This document shows positions 7,807 to 19,636 of a DNA stretch of 64,000 bases, one piece after another. The notes under the pieces are model-generated. The model had not been told where the DNA came from and ran no database searches. It saw only the letters and a program-made list of their open reading frames with translations. The stretch covers positions 1 to 64,000 of the forward strand of contig JAJNBC010000008.1 in the NCBI GenBank assembly GCA_021156085.1. Direction: 5' to 3'. A program made the position numbers and the translations under genes. Numbering within the stretch: position 1 is the stretch's first letter; the number at the start of each line of letters is the position of its first letter. This DNA comes from Gammaproteobacteria bacterium (GTDB lineage: Bacteria; Pseudomonadota; Gammaproteobacteria; DSM-16500).

Positions 7807-8133
7807 ATGCCAGACTTTTCTACTCTTCTTCTAAAGTATTACTCTAGTGTTGCTAAAAAATTATTTTATCGGATTTCTATGATCAAGAAAAATATTAAAA
7901 TAATAGCATGGAGTATATCTTTTCTTATTATACTTTTGTTTTTTACGTGGCCGATTTTAATGTATATTTTTTATTTAAGTTTAATGCATTGGAAATTATC
8001 TTCTATTGATGCACTTTTTATTATTTTTATATGGCATTTAATATGTATAGGTTTTTGTTATTTTAAAATAAAGCGGAGCCATCAAAAAATAATGAATATA
8101 TGTGCTAATTTTTTTTATGGCTTATTACTATAA
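7807..8133 (+). CDS. Two-span membrane protein, possibly YqjE/holin-like
   Basis: 108 codons. It has an amphipathic basic N-terminus and two membrane segments: residues 33-56 (IIAWSISFLIILLFFTWPIL) and about 66-84. The C-terminus is basic. The size and topology resemble YqjE-type proteins (phage-holin superfamily III), which in enterobacteria sit beside the DUF883 protein YqjD. That comparison rests on architecture and neighbourhood, not clear sequence identity. It is very AT-rich, like its neighbours. Start ATG at 7807 with AAGG nearby. Confidence 0.5.
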   Translation: MPDFSTLLLKYYSSVAKKLFYRISMIKKNIKIIAWSISFLIILLFFTWPILMYIFYLSLMHWKLSSIDALFIIFIWHLICIGFCYFKIKRSHQKIMNICANFFYGLLL

Positions 8134-8356
8134 GAGAATGCTGTTATTTTTCCTTACTACCTATTCTCCCCTATAACATGAGCTTGATACTCGGCATGAG
8201 AAATTATACTCAAGAGTGATTTAAAGGCTTAAATTTCACTACTTATTATTTATTTATGTCTACTTTTTAGACTTTATTAACACACAATAGGAGGAGATGG
8301 GGTATTATAGGCCCTCCATCAGCAAAAAATTATCTCATTATAAGAGGAAAGATAAA
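8134..8356. other. Gene-free stretch before the effector-like pair
   Basis: It is AT-rich with no convincing gene. AGGAGGAG at 8289-8296 runs straight into an in-frame ATG at 8297, too close to work as a ribosome binding site for it. The better start of the next gene is 8357. No clear promoter was identified. Confidence 0.4.
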
Positions 8357-9409
8357 ATGAATAGCAGAAAAGAGATACCAAGCCTGGGTATCACACATAT
8401 CTGTTTTCTTGGCAACTATGATCCACAGGATGGCAGTTTCGCTGCATTATATGGGCAGTATCTTCAAAACGTGCGCCCAGGCGCGCTCTATTGCGTTGCG
8501 AAAGAGGGTAAATTATTTGTTGCTATGGAATGGCCTGCTGCATACCGTGAAATAGACCCCGAAGCTTCTTCTTGGGTAGAACTCCCCTCTTTCTTGAGCG
8601 CCAACACGTTGGCTCATTTAGTCAAGCTGTCTCCTACAAAGTCTTACTCTATCGAAGAACTGCCTGCCGAATGTCACGCCGAAGTGAACAGAGTTGTGGA
8701 AACCTTAGAAATACATGTAAAGCGACAATTGCAAGGAGCCGAAACTCGAAGAAAAGAGGCAGAGGAACAAAACAAGACTGAAATACAAAGAGCGAAGGAT
8801 GCCGTATTTTATCTTTTTGAGCGCCGGGAAGAAGAGCACATCAAACAATTTTTTGGAGCAGACCTGTTGTATCATGTGAAAGAATTAAAAACTCTTTTTT
8901 GTCCAAACGAGGAATGGGATAAAACTAACGGTTCAACGGATGCATTGCGATTGGGAAGATTAGTCCGCGCGTTAAAGGCAACCCCTTCCCAAAAAATGAC
9001 GCCCGAAGAGGCGAGCAACGATGAAGCAGTCAAAGAAATTGCTGCGGCTGCAGCGGCATTGCGCGAATGGGTTCCCCGTATGCGTTATAAAGATACTTTT
9101 TATAATAGGGAAAGATGGTATACGCGCCATAGGGTAATACTGCGTATCATCACTTCTATTTTATTAATTGCGCCCGGGGCGCTAGGTGGGTTTAAAGCGG
9201 GTGCAGCGTTAGGTGCCGTGGCGGGAGGCGGTATAGCTTCCGCGCCCACTGCCTTAATCGGAGGCTGTGTAGGAGCCCTCATCGGCGGCTTGGGGTTATT
9301 TGCAGGAGTGAAAAAATTCACTGCGAAGAGCCCAGCTTGTCGCCAGTACATCCATGCTGTTCTCATCGACATGGCAGTGCGAGATGTGCTGCCTTGCGCA
9401 GTGTCTTAA
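8357..9409 (+). CDS. Effector-like protein with C-terminal glycine-zipper hairpin (three-member family)
   Basis: 350 codons from the ATG at 8357, which has AGAGGA 8 bp upstream; an in-frame ATG at 8297 has no usable site. It is a paralogue of the genes at 9520 and 28073. Shared blocks are an N-terminal strand ending F-LG, a W-P segment, a charged helix EERRKEAEEQNK, and ERREEEHIKQFFGADLL. Then come LKTLF, a LVRALKATPS segment, a short Ala-rich helix, and a C-terminal Gly/Ala hydrophobic hairpin with GG-x-G repeats (about residues 270-325). No enzyme motif is seen. The architecture suits insertion into a host or vacuole membrane, by inference. Confidence 0.72.
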   Translation: MNSRKEIPSLGITHICFLGNYDPQDGSFAALYGQYLQNVRPGALYCVAKEGKLFVAMEWPAAYREIDPEASSWVELPSFLSANTLAHLVKLSPTKSYSIEELPAECHAEVNRVVETLEIHVKRQLQGAETRRKEAEEQNKTEIQRAKDAVFYLFERREEEHIKQFFGADLLYHVKELKTLFCPNEEWDKTNGSTDALRLGRLVRALKATPSQKMTPEEASNDEAVKEIAAAAAALREWVPRMRYKDTFYNRERWYTRHRVILRIITSILLIAPGALGGFKAGAALGAVAGGGIASAPTALIGGCVGALIGGLGLFAGVKKFTAKSPACRQYIHAVLIDMAVRDVLPCAVS

Positions 9410-9519
9410 GCCTTTCACTCATCATAAAAAAATGGCTAAAAGATAAAAAATCAGGCAAAATGGCAATCCATTTTGTAAGAATGATATTTTTAAGATAAAA
9501 GATTGAGAGGCGCATGAGC

Positions 9520-10581
9520 ATGCACAGTAGATTAGATATTGAAAATATTATTTTTCTGGGAGAATACTCTAACAATCCTCATAAGCTCCAGGAATCAATC
9601 GACCAGTGCGCCGAGTATAGAAAACCCAAGGTCCTTTTTTATTATAAAGATACCTCTACCGACCAATTGTTTTTTAATACGTTATGGCCTGGAGCTAAAG
9701 ATAAGATTGGGGAATTAGAATGGGTACCCGGGGGTTCGGGCGAGAAGTGGAAGGCGTTATGCCAGTTAACGCCCTTTGAGCTTTACTCACTTGAGAAACT
9801 TGAGGAGCGGGCGAAACAGGAAATTGACCAAGCGGTGCAGGAGCTACAGAGCTTCCTAGCAGCGCGTCAACCAAACCTTGAGCAAGACGCGCAAGATCTG
9901 AGTAGCGCGAAAAATCTAGAAGGCATACCTCCATTATTTACTCTCAGGGAAGAACTCCGCATCAAACGATTCTTTGGCGCAAATATGTTGAAGGATATTA
10001 AAAATCTAGAAAAAGTTTTGTCTGCCAATGATCCTAGCATTTCCACACCTTCCCGTGAGTACTTTGAAAAATTAATCCTAGCATTAAAAAACACTCCTTC
10101 CAGAAAAGCGTCTCTACCCTTAACTAGCGTTCCCCCGCAACTAGCAGCCATTGCAGCGGAAGACTTGAAAAATTGTCTAGAGATACGGAAGGAAAATAAA
10201 GAAGACGCAGAAACTTATCTTATACGAAATAGGCTGATGGCACGTATCCTCATTGCCCTTGGGGCAGCTGTCGCAGGTGCCGTGGTTGGGTTTAAAGCCG
10301 GAGCGGTGGCCGGAGGCGGTGTGACTTCGGTGCCCAGTGCTTTGATCGGAGGATGTGTAGGGGGGCTAGCGGGGGGCATTTTTGGATTCTTTGGGAGTGC
10401 GAATGGTCTCGGTACTCGAATGAGATCACGCTGGGCTGGGGAAGATTATTCCAAGGCTATCTATGCGGCGGTAGAAGTGACAGGTGCATGTACGACGTCT
10501 TCCGCAGGAGGAGCAGCCTGCGACGACGGTAGCCTCCCCCGCCGCGCAGCGGGCGTTTTCCGCGCATCTGGTACTGGATAG
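9520..10581 (+). CDS. Effector-like protein, paralogue of the gene at 8357
   Basis: 353 codons from the ATG at 9520. An ATG two codons earlier (9514) is only 3 bp from GAGAGG, so 9520 is the better-spaced start. It carries the family blocks: ENIIFLGEYS, LREELRIKRFFGANML, LILALKNTPSRK, and a glycine hairpin (AGAVVGFKAGAVAGGG ... LIGGCVGGLAGGIFGFFGS). The last 30 residues (Thr, Ser, Ala, Gly and Cys, GC-rich DNA at 10490-10560) are unlike the other two paralogues and may be a replaced tail. The stop is only 33 bp before bioC, so the biotin operon may share this gene's transcript. Confidence 0.72.
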   Translation: MHSRLDIENIIFLGEYSNNPHKLQESIDQCAEYRKPKVLFYYKDTSTDQLFFNTLWPGAKDKIGELEWVPGGSGEKWKALCQLTPFELYSLEKLEERAKQEIDQAVQELQSFLAARQPNLEQDAQDLSSAKNLEGIPPLFTLREELRIKRFFGANMLKDIKNLEKVLSANDPSISTPSREYFEKLILALKNTPSRKASLPLTSVPPQLAAIAAEDLKNCLEIRKENKEDAETYLIRNRLMARILIALGAAVAGAVVGFKAGAVAGGGVTSVPSALIGGCVGGLAGGIFGFFGSANGLGTRMRSRWAGEDYSKAIYAAVEVTGACTTSSAGGAACDDGSLPRRAAGVFRASGTG

Positions 10582-10614
10582 ATTAATTAGCCTTTAATTT
10601 TCTGGCATTTCCCC

Positions 10615-11358
10615 GTGTTAAATACTAAGCACAAGCTCATTCGAAACTTTAACCAACGTGCTGACACGTATACCGCAGCTGCAGAAGTGCAAGCGTGTGT
10701 GGCAGAGCGGCTAGCCACTAAAATGAGTTCCCTGCAACCTCAGACCATTTTGGAAATTGGTTGTGGTACCGGTTTGTTGAGCCAGTGGCTTGTTAAATTT
10801 TTTCCGACGGCATCGCTATTATTGACTGATTTAGCGCCCGCTATGATAGCACAATGTCAGAAAACTCTTCCTTTTCATTCCTCCATTACTTTTGCTTGTA
10901 TGGATGGAGAGCAAATTACTGTGAGTCAGCCTTACGATCTTATCGTGTCGAATATGACGTTGCACTGGTTTCATGATTTGCAAAAAAGTTATATTGATAT
11001 CACCCATCATTTGCAGCGCGGCGGACAATTTATTTTTTCTCTACTTGGTGAAAATTCTTTTAAAGAATGGCACACGCTTTGTAACGCATTTAAAGTGCCT
11101 ATTGCTACTCCTATTTTGCCAGCTGATCATTTATTACAAACCATGTTACCTTCTGTTGAAATAGAAGTTGAAACGTATCAACATACTTATGCGAGTGTGT
11201 ATGCATTTTTAAGCTCACTCAAAAAAATAGGGGCTGTTACGCCGCGAGTAGGATATATTCCTTTGTCAGCAAGTCAATTACGTCAAATTTTTCGTAAAGT
11301 ACATGGGGAATTTAAGCTCTCCTACGAAGTGATTTACGGGAGGTATGTGAGAAAATGA
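10615..11358 (+). CDS. bioC: Malonyl-ACP O-methyltransferase BioC
   Basis: 247 codons with a GTG start. It methylates malonyl-ACP with S-adenosylmethionine, which disguises it for fatty-acid-type elongation to pimeloyl-ACP methyl ester. The SAM-binding glycine loop LEIGCGTGLLSQWL lies near 46-59. The second acidic motif LLLTDLAPAMI and the NMTLHWFHDL motif that marks BioC among class I methyltransferases are present. It is the first gene of bioC-bioD-bioA-bioB; its stop overlaps bioD by 4 bp (ATGA). No biotin operator is visible before it. Confidence 0.92.
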   Translation: MLNTKHKLIRNFNQRADTYTAAAEVQACVAERLATKMSSLQPQTILEIGCGTGLLSQWLVKFFPTASLLLTDLAPAMIAQCQKTLPFHSSITFACMDGEQITVSQPYDLIVSNMTLHWFHDLQKSYIDITHHLQRGGQFIFSLLGENSFKEWHTLCNAFKVPIATPILPADHLLQTMLPSVEIEVETYQHTYASVYAFLSSLKKIGAVTPRVGYIPLSASQLRQIFRKVHGEFKLSYEVIYGRYVRK

Positions 11359-11987
11359 AAAATTTTTTTATCACTGGCACAGATACGGGTGTAGGGAAAA
11401 CAGTGGTTTCTGCGGTGCTGGTGCATGCTTTGCAAGCCTATTATTGGAAACCTATTCAAACGGGATTAGCGAATGATTTGTCCGAGCAGCAAATAGTGCA
11501 ACGCTTAACAGGTTTAGCAGACAATTATTTTTTACCTTCTGTGCATGCGTTGCAAGCAGGCTTGGCGATAGATCAAGCAGCCAAGTTAGAAAATATTTCT
11601 ATCGAATTATCACAATTTAATTTGCCGACGCTTTCTCGTTCCTTAATTGTGGAAGGAGCGGGTGGCGTGTTTCATCCCTTAAATGCTACCACCATGATGT
11701 TTGATTTAATCAAAAAATTTAATTTGCCTGTGATCATTGTCTGTCGCGGCACGCTCGGTACAATTAATCATACTTTGTTAACCATAGAAGCGTTGCGTCA
11801 TCGTGGTATTCCCTTAAAAGGTGTTATTTTTTCAGGCGAGTTGAATTTAAGAAATCAAGCCACCATCGAACAGCGAGGAAAAATTCTCTCATTGATTCAT
11901 ATTCCTCAATTCGAGGATTTAACTAGCTTCACATTGCAGAAGTGGGCAAATACGCACCGTCCCCTTATTTTAGAGAAATTAATATGA
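11355..11987 (+). CDS. bioD: Dethiobiotin synthetase BioD
   Basis: 210 codons. It closes the ureido ring of 7,8-diaminopelargonate with CO2 and ATP. The P-loop GTDTGVGKT is at residues 7-15, the substrate lysine in YYWKPIQTG near 33, and the VEGAGGV motif near 99-105. All are intact. The gene overlaps bioC (ATGA at 11355) and bioA (ATGA at 11984), so translation is coupled. Confidence 0.94.
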   Translation: MKNFFITGTDTGVGKTVVSAVLVHALQAYYWKPIQTGLANDLSEQQIVQRLTGLADNYFLPSVHALQAGLAIDQAAKLENISIELSQFNLPTLSRSLIVEGAGGVFHPLNATTMMFDLIKKFNLPVIIVCRGTLGTINHTLLTIEALRHRGIPLKGVIFSGELNLRNQATIEQRGKILSLIHIPQFEDLTSFTLQKWANTHRPLILEKLI

Positions 11988-13288
11988 CATTAGCTTTTCG
12001 TGATCAGGCTGCTATTTGGCATCCTTTAACTCAACATCAAATTACCCCACCGCCTTTGCCTATTATGCGGGGGGAGGGCGCCTATTTAATTGATCAACTG
12101 GGTAATCGTTATCTAGATTTGGTTTCCTCTTGGTGGGTCACTATTCATGGCCATGCGCAACCGGATATTGCTAAAGCGATTTATGAACAAGCCTTAAAAA
12201 TAGAACAAGTGATTTTTGCAGGTTTTACGCATGAGCCGGCAGTGCGCTTGGCGGAAGAGCTCTTAACATTATTGCCCGCTCATTTTAATAAAATATATTA
12301 TTCTGATAATGGCTCCACTGCGGTGGAAGTGGCGCTTAAAATGGCTTATCAATATTGGCGTAATCAAGGCAAGAGGAGGCGGTCACGTTTTATTGCTTTT
12401 AAACAAGGTTACCATGGTGACACATTTGGGGCGATGGCGGTAAGTAAAGAGTCGTTTTATTTCAAACAATTTTCAGATTTATTATTTGCAGTGGATCTTT
12501 TTGATTATCCAGCGACTTGGCTCGGAGATACTCAAGTAGAAGAAAAAGAGTATATTATAATAAAAAAACTCAAGTCGCATTTAAATAAACATTCTGAGGA
12601 AACTGCCGCACTTATTATTGAACCTTTAATCCAAGCGGCCGGCGGCATGAATATGTGTCGCCCTGAATTTTTGCAACAATTAATTGCAGTAGTAAAATCG
12701 TATGATGTCTTGATTATTTATGATGAAATCATGACAGGCTTTTATCGTACAGGAGAAATGTTTGCGTGCGATAAATCCCATACTGCGCCCGATATAATTT
12801 GTTTATCTAAAGGATTAACGGGTGGGTTCTTGCCTTTATCGGTGACCGTTTGTACTGAAGCTATTTATCAAGCTTTTCTTGGCAGCGATTATACCAAAGC
12901 CTTGGGCCATAGCCATTCTTATACCGCCAATCCTTTGGGTTGTGCGGCGGCATTGGCTTCTTTGAAATTATTGCAGCGATCCGAAACGCGTAGTCAACTC
13001 AAATTGATAGAAAGAATTCACCTAGAAGAATTATTCTCAACTAGAGAAAATCTAAATGTGGAAAAAATACGTTATCATGGCACGGTAGCAGCGTTTGATT
13101 TAGTATTATCGGCAGAATATGGCTCCCAAGCCAGTGTGAATTTACGCGAGCGTTTTTTAAAGCACGGTTTGATTATTCGTCCGCTAGGGAATATTGTTTA
13201 TTTACTCCCGCCTTATTGTATTTCCGAATCTGACTTGAGGCGTGCCTACCACTTGATCCGTAAAGAAATGAAAGGAATAACAACATGA
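11984..13288 (+). CDS. bioA: Adenosylmethionine-8-amino-7-oxononanoate aminotransferase BioA
   Basis: 434 codons from the ATG at 11984, which overlaps the bioD stop. A longer frame opens at 11942 but that start would add residues not found in the family. It is a PLP enzyme that converts KAPA to DAPA using S-adenosylmethionine. The substrate motif [10 protein letters not shown], the [12 protein letters not shown] block with the PLP aspartate, the Schiff-base lysine in LSKGLTGG, and [13 protein letters not shown] are all present. Its stop overlaps bioB by 4 bp. Confidence 0.94.
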   Translation: MTLAFRDQAAIWHPLTQHQITPPPLPIMRGEGAYLIDQLGNRYLDLVSSWWVTIHGHAQPDIAKAIYEQALKIEQVIFAGFTHEPAVRLAEELLTLLPAHFNKIYYSDNGSTAVEVALKMAYQYWRNQGKRRRSRFIAFKQGYHGDTFGAMAVSKESFYFKQFSDLLFAVDLFDYPATWLGDTQVEEKEYIIIKKLKSHLNKHSEETAALIIEPLIQAAGGMNMCRPEFLQQLIAVVKSYDVLIIYDEIMTGFYRTGEMFACDKSHTAPDIICLSKGLTGGFLPLSVTVCTEAIYQAFLGSDYTKALGHSHSYTANPLGCAAALASLKLLQRSETRSQLKLIERIHLEELFSTRENLNVEKIRYHGTVAAFDLVLSAEYGSQASVNLRERFLKHGLIIRPLGNIVYLLPPYCISESDLRRAYHLIRKEMKGITT

Positions 13289-14292
13289 TTGAAGCAACGA
13301 CACAAAGTAGACCTTCTAAAACAAAAACCATATCGCAAAAAATGTGGACCACGGAAGAAGCTTTGGCGCTTTTTGATTTATCTTTTCCTGAATTACTGTA
13401 TCAGGCACAAACGGTGCATCGGACATTTTTTCCGGATGCAACGATGCAACTTAGCACGTTATTAAATATTAAATTAGGGGGTTGCCCGGAAGATTGTCAT
13501 TATTGTCCGCAAGCAGCTCGGTATAATACGGGTATTAAAGCAGAAAAATTAATGGGTGTAGCTTCTGTGCGTGAACAAGCCGAAGCGGCGAAAGCTGCTG
13601 GCGCAACACGTTTTTGTATGGGTGCGGCATGGCGTGAATTAAAAGATCGTGATATCCCTGCCGTAGCGGCGATGGTGCAAGAAATTAAAGCCTTAGGGAT
13701 GGAATCTTGTCTAACTTTAGGAATGTTGACAGAGAGTCAAGCACAAGCGCTTAAAGAAGCGGGGTTGGATTATTATAATCATAATATTGATACTTCGCGG
13801 GAATTCTATGAAAAAATTATTACAACTCGTACTTTCGATGACCGTTTGCAAACATTACAACATGTACGCGATGCGGGCATGAAAGTTTGTTGCGGCGGTA
13901 TTATTGGTATGGGTGAAGCGGTGCATGACCGTGCCAATATGTTGGTTGTGCTTGCGAATATGGAGCCGGCTATTGAAAGCGTTCCTATTAATCATCTGGC
14001 TCCTGTGGAAGGCACGCCCTTAGGTGATACCCCCGCCATGGATCCTTTTGATTTTGTTCGTACCATTGCTGTCGCTCGTATCATGATGCCCACAGCTCGT
14101 GTGCGATTGTCTGCGGGGCGGGTGAAGATGTCGGATGAATTGCAAGCTCTTTGTTTTTTAGCAGGTGCCAATTCAATTTTCTATGGGCGGGAAGTTTTGC
14201 TTACCACAGCGAACCCGGAAGTGAAAAGAGACCAAGACTTGCTGCAGCGCTTGGGGATTGAAGTGGAAGGAGCCGGAGGTATCTGCTTATAA
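13285..14292 (+). CDS. bioB: Biotin synthase BioB
   Basis: 335 codons. This radical-SAM enzyme inserts sulfur into dethiobiotin. The CxxxCxxC motif is CPEDCHYC (near residues 64-71), and the conserved [16 protein letters not shown] and RLSAGRV motifs, the last with the arginine that ligates the [2Fe-2S] cluster, are intact. It is the last gene of the operon. No bioF or bioH lies in or near it, so pimeloyl-ACP ester cleavage and KAPA synthesis must be encoded elsewhere or be missing. Confidence 0.96.
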   Translation: MIEATTQSRPSKTKTISQKMWTTEEALALFDLSFPELLYQAQTVHRTFFPDATMQLSTLLNIKLGGCPEDCHYCPQAARYNTGIKAEKLMGVASVREQAEAAKAAGATRFCMGAAWRELKDRDIPAVAAMVQEIKALGMESCLTLGMLTESQAQALKEAGLDYYNHNIDTSREFYEKIITTRTFDDRLQTLQHVRDAGMKVCCGGIIGMGEAVHDRANMLVVLANMEPAIESVPINHLAPVEGTPLGDTPAMDPFDFVRTIAVARIMMPTARVRLSAGRVKMSDELQALCFLAGANSIFYGREVLLTTANPEVKRDQDLLQRLGIEVEGAGGICL

Positions 14293-14362
14293 GTCATTGA
14301 AGGGTAGAGATATTTCTATGAAGTAATAAGGTAATACACGGAGGTTGCCTGGGGTTTTAAAG

Positions 14363-14391
14363 TAGGATAAAATTGTAAAAATTTTATCCTA
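14363..14391. terminator. Inverted repeat after the biotin operon
   Basis: TAGGATAAAATT pairs with AATTTTATCCTA around a 5-nt loop: a perfect 12-bp stem. It lacks a following T-tract, so it is only a candidate terminator for bioCDAB. It could also be an operator for the gene at 14440. Confidence 0.4.
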
Positions 14392-14439
14392 ACCTGCGCT
14401 TATCAGACAATGAGCTATCAAAACGAGGAAAGAGAGAAC

Positions 14440-17283
<2,844 letters not shown>

Positions 17284-17352
17284 TAAATATATTAGTTTAT
17301 AGAATTTGTTTCGAGAGTAGACTCAAAAAGAAGGGGAGTTGGTTAACGTTGG

Positions 17353-18918
17353 TTAGCTCACCTGGCTAAAATGTCGGATGTCTTCCCGTAGGGTACATTT
17401 ATTTTCGGTGCGCGGGGGGAGGGATTCCGCTAAGATATGCCAGGCTGCCTTGCAGCGTGTGGTGCGATCCACTGAAGATTTAAAACACCTAAAGAACCCG
17501 CCATAATAATAGGAATTTATGTTTTTTGATCGTTGTGCGAGGTAACTGGCTGCCTTATGCGCTTGTTTAGTGTCGAATTGTTCTAAAAATTTTTTAAAAA
17601 GACCTGTTTGACAAGCTGTAGGCGTAAAATAAAGTTGGGCTCCTTTGCAATACACCACAGCAGATTTTAAGTTAAATAAAGCCGTGCGTGCTTCTTTTTC
17701 ATCACTAAATGTGAGGGTGATAGGGTAGGTGAGGTCATCAAAAGAAGCTGCGATAGGAAACTCAAAAGAATGTTCTGATTTTTCTTCTTCTTTTTCATCA
17801 ACGACAGGGGAAGGTAAAGAGCCAAGTGCAGGAGAAGGAGGAGAGATTTGACTAGGCGTTCTTTTGTCTTTTTCTTTTCTTTTTCGATCATAGCCAAGCG
17901 CAGGCAATACAGTAAAATAACCTGATTTCTCTGATTCTTTGTCTTTTTCCCTCCGGAATCCATGAATTGCTTCGACGAGTGCAGTATTATAATTAGAACA
18001 ATAGGAATAATGAAGAGTAGCTAATCTGCTTGCCTCTTTACTTATTTCACCCTCTTCTTTTTTTACTGGCTGTGTGAGTGGGGCTCCCCTTGGGATTTGC
18101 GCTGACTGGAGAGCAATTTTGATTTTTATAAAGGCACGTTGTGTGACCCAAGAAGATGAGAAATAACGATGGACTTTTTTATAAGAAATGGCGTTTCCTA
18201 CAAACCCCCATATTTTTTCCCATAGTGCAGAAGGGAGATTAATAGATGAAGATTCAAATGTTAATAAGATAATAAATAGATCGCTGCGTTTACGGAATGC
18301 CTCTTTTAATTGTCTATTAAATTGAGAATTTTTAATTTTTTCTGCTATTTGAGGAGGAGTCTTTCCGCTATAATCAGTCAGATTTATTTGAGCGTTGTGT
18401 TCTATCAATTTATAAATAAGTTGTATAGCGCCTTCTTCTTGCCGGGGTGTTTGGGCGAGCCTATGTAGGGGGCTTAAGGTTCTTATTGTAAAATCTGGAT
18501 TAGCATTGGCTTCTAAGAGAGCGATCGCTATATCATAATTACCCGAGTCGGCTGCCGCCCATAATACAGCGCCTAGGCTAGAGGGGACACATTGGATGGG
18601 GTTATTGGCTGATAAGAATAGCTTGACTAATTCCCACCGCTCTAACTCAGCAGCTATAAAAATAGGATGTTGCAAATATGCGCCGTGCCGAGATGGAATA
18701 TGAGGATCCGCCTCCTTCGCTAATAAGTGACTCCCTAAGTCACCGTTATTGGCTTTAATAGCTGCAATTAAAGAGGTTTTCTGCCTATCCTCGTCAAGTT
18801 CCTCGCTCATTTTCTCGGCTGTCAGACCCTCGCCCGTCGGGCTATCGTCAAGTGTAACGGATACATCCGTCTCCTCGGGCTCACTGCTGGCAGAAAGAAA
18901 GAAGGAGGTGGTTGGCAT
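17353..18918 (-). CDS. Ankyrin-repeat protein with F-box-like segment
   Basis: 521 codons. Residues about 48-205 contain ankyrin repeats: SLIAAIKANNGDLGSHLLAKEADP, HPIFIAAELERWELVKLFLSA, a SPLHRLA repeat, and NLTDYSGKTPPQIAEKI. Residues about 225-260 (INLPSALWEKIWGFVG ... VHRYF) have the LP-x-x-LWE-x-I pattern of F-box-like helices. A charged low-complexity linker follows (300-375), then a small alpha/beta segment (ITLTFSDEKEARTALFNLKS) that resembles segments in several other large proteins here. An F-box would connect it to host SCF ubiquitin ligases. The F-box call is tentative; ankyrin is firm. Confidence 0.75.
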   Translation of the reverse strand: MPTTSFFLSASSEPEETDVSVTLDDSPTGEGLTAEKMSEELDEDRQKTSLIAAIKANNGDLGSHLLAKEADPHIPSRHGAYLQHPIFIAAELERWELVKLFLSANNPIQCVPSSLGAVLWAAADSGNYDIAIALLEANANPDFTIRTLSPLHRLAQTPRQEEGAIQLIYKLIEHNAQINLTDYSGKTPPQIAEKIKNSQFNRQLKEAFRKRSDLFIILLTFESSSINLPSALWEKIWGFVGNAISYKKVHRYFSSSWVTQRAFIKIKIALQSAQIPRGAPLTQPVKKEEGEISKEASRLATLHYSYCSNYNTALVEAIHGFRREKDKESEKSGYFTVLPALGYDRKRKEKDKRTPSQISPPSPALGSLPSPVVDEKEEEKSEHSFEFPIAASFDDLTYPITLTFSDEKEARTALFNLKSAVVYCKGAQLYFTPTACQTGLFKKFLEQFDTKQAHKAASYLAQRSKNINSYYYGGFFRCFKSSVDRTTRCKAAWHILAESLPPRTENKCTLREDIRHFSQVS

Positions 18919-18970
18919 AGCAGGTTTTTGCTTTACTAATTAATAGGAACGCCAGTATAGCTTACAAAGC

Positions 18971-19119
18971 TTAGGATTTGTTGACAATTCTACTATCCCG
19001 GACGTAACATTTTGATTTTTTGTGCTTTGATGCTCATTGACTTGCTTGTCAATTGCGCTTCGGTATTCAAAAATCAAAGCGTTTCATCTGGGGCTAGTGA
19101 ATTTTCAACAGATTCTAAG
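18971..19119 (+). repeat. Foldback (MITE-like) element, complete copy
   Basis: TTAGGATTTGTTGACAATTC opens the copy and GAATTTTCAACAGATTCTAA closes it; TA flanks both ends. The interior has the family palindrome, with CTTTGA-type arms near 19010 and 19078. It sits between the divergent starts of the ankyrin gene and the small gene at 19237. Confidence 0.9.
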
Positions 19120-19236
19120 TTTTTCTTAGAATATGACAAGTTACCTTGCTGTTAATAGTATTCTTTCCTTTTTAATGATAAAATGCCTTTAATGTTTTTT
19201 GCTTCATTTTTTAGTTTTTTTAAAGGAGACTAATTT

Positions 19237-19410
19237 ATGTCACGCGGAGATAAATCATCTTATTCGGCTAAGCAAAAAAGACAGGCCAAACATATTGAAG
19301 ATTCTGAAAAAAAACGAGGGAGATCGGAGAAAGCATCCAAGCGAATTGCATGGGCCACTGTCAATAAAGTAACGGGCGGAGCGGCTAAAAAGAAACGAAA
19401 AACTTCGTAA
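19237..19410 (+). CDS. Small basic conserved protein (often annotated plasmid stabilisation protein)
   Basis: 57 codons behind TAAAGGAGAC. The protein begins MSRGDKSSYSAKQKRQAKHI, continues with a EKRGRSEKASKRIAWATVNK block, and ends in a Lys/Arg tail. This pattern matches a small, widespread proteobacterial family whose usual label, plasmid stabilisation protein, has little experimental basis. It is highly basic and may bind nucleic acid. A possible promoter (TTGCTG, then GATAAAAT near 19180) lies upstream. Confidence 0.8.
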   Translation: MSRGDKSSYSAKQKRQAKHIEDSEKKRGRSEKASKRIAWATVNKVTGGAAKKKRKTS

Positions 19411-19636
19411 TATTTGTCTTGCTTTAAGATAACCAACTTGCTATTTTGAATCCTTTCTTCTTTCTATCCTCGTAAGCTTCTTGCACTGTTGCGATTATAG
19501 ATACCATTTTTGCTAAGTGAATGGTGTCGGTAAGGTTAGATAGATAGCGGCGGGGCATTGCTATATCTGAATCTGCCTCACTTAGTGAAATTTATTTAGA
19601 CCATAATAAATAGAGGATAGGGGAGTAAAGAACTAA
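19411..19636. other. Gene-free stretch before pldA
   Basis: No gene or clear terminator was seen. The pldA ribosome binding site is AGGGGAG, 11 bp before its ATG. Confidence 0.4.

Noticed and set aside
8297..8356. Upstream ATG of the 8357 gene with AGGAGGAG before it
   Set aside because: Spacing is too short (about 2 bp) and the 20 added residues are absent from paralogues; 8357 has a proper site.
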